Of a stretch of 10,641 nucleotides of DNA, positions 5,789 to 10,641 are shown in pieces (the first letter of the stretch is position 1; the number at the start of each line of letters is the position of its first letter). Origin of the DNA: GCA-003244245 sp050699835 (GTDB lineage Bacteria; Actinomycetota; Actinomycetes; Mycobacteriales; Pseudonocardiaceae); assembly GCA_050699835.1 (NCBI GenBank), contig JBOHFW010000058.1:1-10641 (forward strand), written 5' to 3'. The translations under genes were made by a program, and so were the position numbers. The notes beneath the pieces were generated by a model that had not been told where the DNA came from, ran no database searches, and worked only from the letters and a program-made list of their open reading frames with translations.

Positions 5789-5803
5789 TTACTAAATTAG
5801 TAA
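5789..5803. promoter_or_regulatory. Perfect 7-1-7 inverted repeat, likely repressor operator
   Basis: TTACTAA-A-TTAGTAA is a perfect dyad in an otherwise GC-rich genome, set in the AT-rich core of the divergent region. Short TTACT...AGTAA palindromes of this type are bound by winged-helix regulators such as HxlR or MarR proteins; that comparison is from general knowledge. It lies 109 bases from the alcohol dehydrogenase start and 178 bases from selD, so it fits the dehydrogenase promoter better. No HxlR gene is in the window. Confidence 0.5.
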
Positions 5804-5932
5804 CGCTGCTGCCTTGATAGTCGATTGCAGCGACAGGGCGGCATCGGCGAAGCGCTGGGCCCGAGCCACGATCGGCATTTGGTGACAATGCGTCGACCGA
5901 GAAGGTTCGGACGGTGTGCAGAGCAGCGATCA

Positions 5933-5955
5933 CGGCTGGCATCTTTAGCCAGCTG
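5933..5955 (+). other. Leader hairpin upstream of selD
   Basis: GCTGGC (5935-5940) pairs with GCCAGC (5948-5953) around a 7-base loop ATCTTTA. One GU and one CG pair extend the stem to 8 bp. It ends 25 bases before the selD ATG, so it would sit in the 5' leader of the mRNA. No known riboswitch architecture is recognised. It may have no function. Confidence 0.3.
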
Positions 5956-5980
5956 AGGCTGGGCGGATACGGTGGGCGCT

Positions 5981-6979
5981 ATGACAGCTACCGCGGTCCG
6001 GCTTACCCAGTACGCGCATGGCGGTGGTTGCGCGTGCAAGATCCCTCCCGGCGAGCTGGAATCGGTGCTCACCGGGCTGCTCGGCGCTGAGGTGACCGAC
6101 CCGGCCGGGGAGCTGGTCGTCGGCCTGGATGACGGCGACGACGCCGCAGTGGTGCGGATCCAGCAGGGCCTGGCGATAATCGCCACTGCGGATTTCTTCA
6201 CCCCGGTGGTCGACGACCCGTATGACTGGGGCCGGATCGCGGCGGCCAACGCGCTGTCCGATGTCTACGCCATGGGCGGGCGGCCGGTGGTCGCGGTGAA
6301 CCTGCTCGGCTGGCCGCGCGAGGTGCTGCCCTTCGAGCTGGCCGCCGAGGTGCTGCGCGGCGGCCGTGACGTGTGCGCCGCCGCCGGGACTCACCTGGCC
6401 GGCGGTCACAGCGTGGATGACCCGGAACCCAAGTACGGCATGGCCGTCACCGGTATCGCCGACCCGCAGCTGATCCTGCGCAACGACGCCGGGGTGGCCG
6501 GAACACCGCTGTCACTGACCAAACCGCTGGGTGTGGGGGTGCTCAACAGCAGGCACAAGGCCACCGGCGAGGTTTTCCCGCACGCCATCGCGACGATGAC
6601 GACGCTCAACGCGGCGGCCGCGGCGGCGGCCCTGGCGGCCGGCGCGCGGTGCGCCACCGACGTCACTGGTTTCGGGCTGCTCGGGCACTTGATGAAGCTG
6701 GCCCGCGCCAGCGGGGTCTCGGCGGTGCTGAACGCCGCCGCGGTCCCCTACCTGGACGGCGCCCGGCAGGCGCTGGCCGATGGCTACGTCAGCGGGGGGA
6801 CTCGGCGAAACCTCGACTGGGTGCGCCCGCACCTCGCGGCATCGGTTGGTGAGGACGAGTTGCTCCTGCTGGCCGACGCCCAGACCTCCGGCGGCCTCCT
6901 GGTCGCCGCCGAGATCCCCGGCGCCCCGGTGATCGGCCACCTCATCCCCCGCGCCGACCACCTCATCACCGTCTCCTAA
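5981..6979 (+). CDS. selD: Selenide, water dikinase (selenophosphate synthetase)
   Basis: This encodes 332 residues from the ATG at 5981, with GGTGG five bases upstream; a GTG at 5972 is possible. SelD makes selenophosphate from selenide and ATP, the selenium donor for selenocysteine and selenouridine. The N-terminus reads RLTQYAHGGGCACKIPP. Cys17 and Lys20 fall exactly where the essential Cys17 and Lys20 lie in E. coli SelD. DDGDDAAV, then TADFFTPVVDDPYDWGRIAA and NALSDVYAMGG are the ATP/Mg-binding and dimer segments. HLAGGHSVDDPEPKYG and TDVTGFGLLGHL are also family signatures. The active-site residue is cysteine, not selenocysteine. No selA, selB, tRNA-Sec, selenouridine synthase or selenoprotein gene is in the window, so the user of the selenophosphate is unseen. 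Confidence 0.95.
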   Translation: MTATAVRLTQYAHGGGCACKIPPGELESVLTGLLGAEVTDPAGELVVGLDDGDDAAVVRIQQGLAIIATADFFTPVVDDPYDWGRIAAANALSDVYAMGGRPVVAVNLLGWPREVLPFELAAEVLRGGRDVCAAAGTHLAGGHSVDDPEPKYGMAVTGIADPQLILRNDAGVAGTPLSLTKPLGVGVLNSRHKATGEVFPHAIATMTTLNAAAAAAALAAGARCATDVTGFGLLGHLMKLARASGVSAVLNAAAVPYLDGARQALADGYVSGGTRRNLDWVRPHLAASVGEDELLLLADAQTSGGLLVAAEIPGAPVIGHLIPRADHLITVS

Positions 6980-7006
6980 CCGCCGGGACCGGTTCTTGCG
7001 GGCGGT
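6979..7006. terminator. Possible bidirectional terminator after selD
   Basis: ACCGCC (6979-6984, beginning on the last base of the stop codon) pairs with GGCGGT (7001-7006), with a 16-base loop. It lies between the convergent selD and reductase-fragment genes. The stem is short with no T-run, so support is weak. Confidence 0.3.
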
Positions 7007-7018
7007 CGCTGGACAGGA

Positions 7019-7240
7019 TCACGACAACCCGCGGGATTTCTGGAGAGCTAGGACGAACGTATCGGTGAAGGTCACCCCGTTGCACGGAACCTTCGACAGC
7101 GGGGGGCGTTCGTAAGGTCGCTCACGCTCGGCGCCGAGCAGCAACACCTGCCCGTCAAAACCCGCCTGGCGCAGCGTCTCAGCGGCCCTCGCTCCCGCCA
7201 GGCTCGCTCCCACAATCGCAAATGTCTGGTTGCGGCTCAT
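7019..7240 (-). pseudogene. Truncated FAD/NAD(P)-dependent oxidoreductase (ferredoxin reductase type)
   Basis: This encodes 73 residues from an ATG at 7240 with a good GAGAGGA Shine-Dalgarno. Residues 6-45 (FAIVGASLAGARAAETLRQA, then VLLLGAE-x-x-x-PYERPPLSK) are the FAD-binding Rossmann start and the PYERPPLSK motif of rubredoxin/ferredoxin reductase-like flavoproteins. These are normally about 400 residues long. Right after LSK the similarity stops and 23 unrelated residues lead to the stop, so more than 80 percent of the enzyme is missing. The break must lie near 7100. It follows the cysteine-containing regulator by 12 bases and was probably its operon partner. A short leftover peptide might still be made, but it could not be a reductase. 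Confidence 0.75.
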
Positions 7241-7252
7241 CTCGGATTCCTC

Positions 7253-7975
7253 TCAGTCAAAGTCGCTGCGCGGCTGACCGGGGGCGGCGGGTTCGAGACG
7301 GACGCAGCAGTGGGGCGGGGCGGGGTCCAGGTGTGCAGTCAGTCCGGTGGGGGCTAGGCCGTCGAGGAGCCCGTCGAGCAGGCGCAGGTTCATGCCGCAC
7401 ACGAGCTCGGTGTACTCCTGCGCCAGCGTGTGGAACGGGCAGTTGGCCAGCGTGACGTCCCCACCCTCGATACGCGGTTGGAAGCCGTATGCCTCGAGTA
7501 CCCGCAGCACGGTGTCCCGGGTGTCCCCGGTATCACGGTCGCCGGCGTCGCTGCGCGCGGTTTCACCGAGTTCTCTGCCTAGCTGGTAGGCCTGCTGGTC
7601 AAGGCTCGCCCGCGGTGAGCCGCCGGAGCGTTCAGCGTGCTCCAGGGCGCTGGACAACAGCCGCCCGGCCAGGTCGTAGTGGCGCTGGGGCAGCGACACG
7701 GCCACGTGCTGATCCGACCGCTGGTACAGCTTGGCCGGCCGTCCCGCACCGGGACCGGTGCGGCCGGTGCGGCGCTGGTAGATCACGTCGAGCAGGCCCT
7801 CGTCCACCAGCCGGTCCAGATGAAACGCCGCGGTCGTGCGCGGCAGCTCGAAAGCCGAGGCAGCGTCGTCACGACTCACCGGGGCGGACTGGCGCACCAC
7901 GTAGTCGTACAGCCGCCGGCGGGTCGGATCGTCGAGCGCGGCGACCGCGGAGATCTGGTCCTCCCAGGACTGCAT
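7253..7975 (-). CDS. ArsR-like winged-helix regulator with cysteine-rich C-terminus (COG2345/SufR-like)
   Basis: This encodes 240 residues from the ATG at 7975, with AGGAG 10 bases upstream. Residues about 10-86 are a winged helix-turn-helix: ALDDPTRRRLYDYVV, then SRDDAASAFELPRTTAAFHL as the recognition part, and a wing ending GAGRPAKLY. The C-terminal half is a dimer/sensor domain with Cys179 (NCPFHTLA), Cys193 (LVCGMNL) and Cys223-Cys224 (HCCVRL). This layout matches regulators of the SufR type that hold an iron-sulphur cluster and sense redox or iron state; cluster binding here is inference. The next gene is a flavoprotein reductase remnant, in line with a redox role. A short dyad CTAACATTAG (8015-8024) in the divergent promoter region could be its operator. 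Confidence 0.8.
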   Translation of the reverse strand: MQSWEDQISAVAALDDPTRRRLYDYVVRQSAPVSRDDAASAFELPRTTAAFHLDRLVDEGLLDVIYQRRTGRTGPGAGRPAKLYQRSDQHVAVSLPQRHYDLAGRLLSSALEHAERSGGSPRASLDQQAYQLGRELGETARSDAGDRDTGDTRDTVLRVLEAYGFQPRIEGGDVTLANCPFHTLAQEYTELVCGMNLRLLDGLLDGLAPTGLTAHLDPAPPHCCVRLEPAAPGQPRSDFD

Positions 7976-7991
7976 CTATAACCAACTCCTG

Positions 7992-8021
7992 TTGACGAAA
8001 TCACCGTAGACGTTCTAACAT
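7992..8021 (+). promoter_or_regulatory. Sigma-70-type promoter for the USP/FolE chimera and downstream enzyme
   Basis: A -35 box TTGACG (7992-7997) and a -10 box TAACAT (8016-8021) are 18 bases apart. They are followed by a strong GAGGAGG Shine-Dalgarno just before the ATG at 8069. The small dyad CTAACATTAG (8015-8024) covers the -10 box, so the divergent regulator could block this promoter. Boxes are read by eye; the transcription start is not known. Confidence 0.5.
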
Positions 8022-8068
8022 TAGCACATCATGGACTTAGAAGAGGACTCGACGGTGAGGAGGCTGAG

Positions 8069-8641
8069 ATGAGCGAGCACGTAGTGGTAGTCGGTGTCGA
8101 CGGCTCCCCGGCCAGCTACACGGCATCCGTGCGCCACCGCAGCCTTCGCGTAGTCCTCTCCCGGGGGGAGGTGGACCTGCCCGCGGCGGAGCGGGCGGTG
8201 GCCGATCTGCTGGTGGCCCTGGGCAAGGACCCGACCTCAGAACAGCTGTCCGACACGCCGCGACGAGTCGCCCAGTCCTACGCCGAGCTACTCATCCCGC
8301 GGGAGTTCGACCTGACGACCTTCCTCAACGACGAGGGCCCCAGGATGCCCGTGGGCCTGGCCGTCGGGGCGGTCACCGCAGAAGGCCGGCTGCATCTGGT
8401 GTTCCGCTACCGACACCCACTATTCGGCCCCGCTGAAGCCGCCGACTTCGCCAACCGCTACCTGACGGCGCTCGATCAAGTTACCGCTCACGACGGACCC
8501 ACTTCGCCCGCCGACCGCAGCGCTATCCAGCGTTGTGGAGGACTCCGGGCGAGTTCCCCTTACCGGCACACGCCAGACCGGCCTCAGGCTCCCGGTCGCT
8601 CACCGCACCATTCGCCAGTGATCCGGCCAGGGGCCCGATGA
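8069..8641 (+). CDS. Chimeric ORF: universal stress protein start fused to truncated GTP cyclohydrolase I and an unrelated tail
   Basis: This is an intact 190-codon frame with a strong GAGGAGG ribosome-binding site. Residues 1-16 (MSEHVVVVGVDGSPAS) are the first strand of a universal stress protein. Residues about 28-90 match the N-terminal helices of GTP cyclohydrolase I (FolE): VDLPAAERAVADLLVALGKD, DTPRRVAQSYAELL, then FDLTTFLNDEG. The FolE part stops before the zinc site (the CEHH segment is absent), so no cyclohydrolase activity is expected. Residues about 93-140 (GRLHLVFRYRHPLFG, then FANRYLTALDQV) come from something else, faintly like the end of a condensation-type acyltransferase. 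The last 50 residues are low-complexity. It overlaps the next gene by ATGA (8638-8641), so it may mainly carry ribosomes to that gene. Confidence 0.65.
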   Translation: MSEHVVVVGVDGSPASYTASVRHRSLRVVLSRGEVDLPAAERAVADLLVALGKDPTSEQLSDTPRRVAQSYAELLIPREFDLTTFLNDEGPRMPVGLAVGAVTAEGRLHLVFRYRHPLFGPAEAADFANRYLTALDQVTAHDGPTSPADRSAIQRCGGLRASSPYRHTPDRPQAPGRSPHHSPVIRPGAR

Positions 8642-10095
8642 AGTCCCAAGAGCATCGCACCGTAGGCCAAGCCGCCGCCGGAGGCGCGCTCGTCCAAGTC
8701 GGCGGCGACTCAGCCGAGGAGCGCCTCGTCCTGAGCTATGGCGACGTGGTGGCCTTAAGCGGTGACTTCTTCGCCAGCCACCACTGTGTGGCCCACGGTG
8801 TTGAGGGCATGCAGGTTGGACTGGAAGGCTTAACATCCGCCGACTTGTTCCAGTTGGCCGCCATCCCCGGCAAGCAGGGGACCAAGCTCGGCACCCGGGA
8901 TGAGATCATCTGCGCGCTTAAGGTGATGGCGGCAGACGGAGCCTTCGTTGACGCCCGCTTCGAACCCGGAGGAGAGTTCAGCGACTTCCGGTTCAGCGCG
9001 GCTGCGGCGGCGACCGAGGTCGAAAGGCGGGTCCGGGACCGCTTTTTGGCCTTGGCCACCGCGAACGGCGACCACTTCGTCGCTCCCGGCCGACCCGACA
9101 CCGCTTATGACCACAACGGCGCGCACTCCAACGGCTTCGACTCAGCGGTCATCGCCTATCGCCGCCTGCACAAGGCGGCCCTCGACGAAGCCTTCCGGCT
9201 GGGGCGGTGCCGGGGTGACCAATCCCGGGCGATGGCAAGGGAAGCGGCAGCCCAGCACTACCTCACGGACGCCTTCGCGGCAGGGCACCTGCGGACCCCG
9301 GTCACGGCCATCCGCCACTACTGGCATCACCGCTACCCACGGTTCTGGCCGAGCCTGCAACGCAAAGTTGCCACCGACACGGCCTCGGCGTTACGAGAAC
9401 TCGCCCGACCGGCGAGGATTCTCCCTGACGGCTTCGTTTACGACCGCGTCCATGCGGCGGTCAAGGCCCGCACGAGAAGGTATCCGCCCATCACCTTCGG
9501 CGACCTGTTGGCCCGGGTGTTTCACGACTGGGATGACAGCCACGGTCTCATCCTCGACGGAGGTGGCATCCTCTTCGGCGACGGCCACCTCGAACAGGGA
9601 GTCGGAAAAAAACTCGCCATCGCTACTGCCCGCGCGGGCATCGACGACGTCGAGGTCGCCTACCGGCTTGGACTGTCAGGTAGCCGGCTTGGCGGTGAGG
9701 ACCTCTACCGGGCAATCCGGTCAGCCACTGGTGCCCCTAACGACGCCTTCGGGCCCGAGACCCGGATCCCGATTCCGTCGAGCGACAACCCTCCGCAGAA
9801 CTGGCGGGCGACGGATGCCGAAACCTTGTGGACTTCTCCCATCGTCGGCACCACGGGCACGACCGTAGGTATGGCCGTCGAGGAGACGCTGCAGGTGGGA
9901 GGCGAGGTCTTCCGCCGGCTGGATCGGCTGGGATCAGGCGTCTTCGCGGTGCCAGGTCTCCTGGGCGTCCCGCCCTTGCAGCAATGGGTGACCCGCAAGG
10001 GCTCTCAGGCCTATCACCACGGCTTCATCCAAGGCCTAGCCCAAGACCCCAAAGCCGCCGTGCTCGCGATCGTCGACAACGAGGCGGGTTCGTGA
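8638..10095 (+). CDS. Putative zinc phospholipase C / P1 nuclease-like enzyme of unknown function
   Basis: This encodes 485 residues from the ATG at 8638, which has AGGGG four bases upstream and overlaps the previous stop as ATGA. An in-frame ATG at 8533 lies inside the previous gene and adds only low-complexity sequence. No signal peptide is seen. Likely metal-binding motifs are N-G-D-H146-F, H159/H163 in DHNGAHSNGF, H207-Y-L-T-D211-AFAA-G-H217 and H296-D-W-D-D-S-H302, followed by GDGH at 314-317. The H-x3-D-x5-H cluster after a helix is like the zinc sites of S1/P1 nucleases and zinc-dependent phospholipase C. Residues 31-44 (VLSYGDVVALSGDF) and 84-97 (LGTRDEIICALKVM) look conserved-type. 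A Gly/Ala/Leu stretch at about 402-446 is moderately hydrophobic. Fold assignment is inference; the substrate is unknown. Confidence 0.6.
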   Translation: MKSQEHRTVGQAAAGGALVQVGGDSAEERLVLSYGDVVALSGDFFASHHCVAHGVEGMQVGLEGLTSADLFQLAAIPGKQGTKLGTRDEIICALKVMAADGAFVDARFEPGGEFSDFRFSAAAAATEVERRVRDRFLALATANGDHFVAPGRPDTAYDHNGAHSNGFDSAVIAYRRLHKAALDEAFRLGRCRGDQSRAMAREAAAQHYLTDAFAAGHLRTPVTAIRHYWHHRYPRFWPSLQRKVATDTASALRELARPARILPDGFVYDRVHAAVKARTRRYPPITFGDLLARVFHDWDDSHGLILDGGGILFGDGHLEQGVGKKLAIATARAGIDDVEVAYRLGLSGSRLGGEDLYRAIRSATGAPNDAFGPETRIPIPSSDNPPQNWRATDAETLWTSPIVGTTGTTVGMAVEETLQVGGEVFRRLDRLGSGVFAVPGLLGVPPLQQWVTRKGSQAYHHGFIQGLAQDPKAAVLAIVDNEAGS

Positions 10096-10363
10096 ACGGA
10101 CGCCACCACAGAGACTGAAGATCGCGGACGATTGACGATACAGGCCCGCCGAGAAGCAGAGGCAGCACCTTGGCGGTCACTAGCTCCACACGCTGAGAGC
10201 TAGGGGCCCGGCAGGGGCGCCGTCGGATCGAGTGCGTCCCCGGGGCCGATCGGTGCAGGCGCGGTTTGGTCGGGTCGATCGACTGGATATAGGGAGCCTT
10301 GAGGTGGGTCGGCAGGTCACCGTCGCCGGCCGTTTCCGAGGTCTGGAACAGGTCGCGGATCAC
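10025..10363 (-). CDS. Hypothetical ORF downstream of XRE regulator, possibly a broken gene
   Basis: A GTG at 10363, ten bases after the regulator's stop, opens 112 codons that run to 10025, 71 bases into the end of the PLC/P1-like gene. The first 36 residues (MIRDLFQTSETAGDGDLPTH, then APYIQSIDPTKPRL) look like a real protein start. After that the composition becomes Arg/Ser/Pro-rich and shadow-like. The IDPTKP element faintly recalls the N-terminus of DUF574-type SAM methyltransferases, which often follow such regulators, but the expected YDYxLGG motif is missing. Best read as the stump of a gene cut by rearrangement; low certainty. Confidence 0.35.
   Translation of the reverse strand: MIRDLFQTSETAGDGDLPTHLKAPYIQSIDPTKPRLHRSAPGTHSIRRRPCRAPSSQRVELVTAKVLPLLLGGPVSSIVRDLQSLWWRPFTNPPRCRRSRARRLWGLGLGLG
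10180..10203. terminator. 7-bp hairpin downstream of the PLC/P1-like gene
   Basis: CTAGCTC (10180-10186) pairs with GAGCTAG (10197-10203) around a 10-base loop, 84 bases after the stop at 10095. It has no T-run. It could end transcription of the plus-strand operon. The rest of 10096-10362 shows nothing beyond the weak minus-strand ORF. Confidence 0.3.
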
Positions 10364-10373
10364 GATTGCATCT

Positions 10374-10641
10374 CTATGCGGGGAGTCCTGCTTGTTTGGC
10401 GAGTTTGAGGAGTTGGGGTTTGCTTCGTCGGTGTAGGGAGAACAGGACCCGGAGTACTTCGAGGGCCATGGGGTCGGTCTTGGCCAGTTGGGGAGCGATG
10501 GTCCAGGCCTGGATCAGGGAGGTTTGTGCGCTGGCCCGGTCGCCGAGCTCCAGGTGGGCGCGGGCGGTGTTGATGTGGACCGGTCCGATCCGGGTGGGGG
10601 GCAACCCGGCCTCGCTGTGGGTCAGCTCCTCGGCGAGGCGG
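10374..10641 (-). CDS. C-terminal part of an XRE/TPR-type transcriptional regulator (partial)
   Basis: The frame is open to the window edge and stops at 10376-10374, giving the last 88 residues. It holds a TPR-like helix pair, RIGPVHINTARAHLELGDRA, followed by SLIQAWTIAPQLAKTDPM and a terminal helix with LFSLHRRSKPQLLKLAKQAG. This ending (HINTAR-x-HL, then SLHRRS-P-L-LA) is characteristic of TPR C-termini in actinobacterial XRE regulators, recalled from the family. The DNA-binding domain lies outside the window, so the XRE part is inferred. It is a second regulator of this general kind, not a copy of the one at 924-2153: the two C-termini differ. Confidence 0.65.
   Translation of the reverse strand, partial: RLAEELTHSEAGLPPTRIGPVHINTARAHLELGDRASAQTSLIQAWTIAPQLAKTDPMALEVLRVLFSLHRRSKPQLLKLAKQAGLPA

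Larger units (their letters stand above)
5681..5980. other. Divergent regulatory region between adhA-like gene and selD
   Basis: These 300 bases hold no convincing gene. The part from about 5715 to 5805 is clearly more AT-rich than the surroundings and probably carries the promoters for both directions. It contains the inverted repeat at 5789-5803 and, near selD, a hairpin at 5933-5955. I looked for a selenocysteine tRNA and saw none. A minus-strand open frame across it (5688-5942) has no supporting start signal or recognisable domain. Confidence 0.6.

Noticed and set aside
5688..5942. 84-codon minus-strand ORF in the adhA-selD gap
   Set aside because: It has no ribosome-binding site or recognisable domain, and it overlaps the AT-rich promoter region and the start of adhA.
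5700..5980. Selenocysteine tRNA or selenium riboswitch upstream of selD
   Set aside because: No long acceptor/anticodon/variable-arm pairing or CCA end was found. Only a short 8-bp hairpin is present.
6979..7100. DosR-type dormancy boxes near the stress-type genes
   Set aside because: GGGACC occurs near 6985, but the symmetric partner half and AT centre are missing. No full palindrome was seen elsewhere in the window.
8948..9868. 306-codon plus-strand ORF inside the PLC/P1-like gene
   Set aside because: Its Ser/Thr/Arg/Pro-rich translation is a frame shadow of the 485-aa protein, which has the coherent motifs.

Overview
The window is high-GC DNA with GTG starts and gene families typical of a soil actinomycete. 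The closest fit is Pseudonocardiaceae (Amycolatopsis, Pseudonocardia or Saccharopolyspora type). The clues are a 13E12-type HNH endonuclease tail, an XRE/TPR regulator followed by very small genes, an actinobacterial phosphoribosyltransferase and an AdhA-type zinc alcohol dehydrogenase. This placement comes from gene content only.

Layout. (1) 1-217: C-terminal tail of a DUF222/HNH-like protein, + strand. (2) 282-2153, - strand: an XRE/TPR regulator followed by three small genes. The last two junctions are 4-base start/stop overlaps, so this looks like one translationally coupled unit. Its leader has a perfect 21-bp hairpin and a 12-bp tandem repeat that includes the Shine-Dalgarno. (3) 2225-2684: mobile-element debris, with an IS4-type transposase fragment and a frameshifted tyrosine integrase fragment. 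(4) 2753-3557: a ribbon-helix-helix protein, then a collapsed P-loop ATPase pseudogene. (5) 3581-4698: a small secreted lipoprotein and a phosphoribosyltransferase. (6) 4688-6979: a zinc alcohol dehydrogenase and selD, divergent across a 300-base AT-rich region with a sharp inverted repeat. (7) 7019-7975: a cysteine-containing ArsR/SufR-like regulator and a truncated flavoprotein reductase. (8) 8069-10095: a patchwork ORF (start of a universal stress protein, first half of GTP cyclohydrolase I, unrelated tail). It overlaps by ATGA a 485-aa protein with histidine/aspartate motifs like zinc phospholipase C / P1 nuclease enzymes. (9) 10025-10641, - strand: the C-terminus of a second XRE/TPR-type regulator and a short, probably broken, downstream ORF.

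Overall this is an accessory region with repeated rearrangement. Redox and stress genes (AdhA-like, SelD, reductase remnant, iron-sulphur-type regulator, phosphoribosyltransferase, universal stress protein start) sit between mobile-element remnants, and several genes are cut or fused. The two most interesting parts are the XRE-plus-small-protein operon with its switch-like leader, and the PLC/P1-like enzyme that appears to have acquired a promoter and strong ribosome-binding site through a gene fusion. No rRNA, tRNA or CRISPR array was seen.
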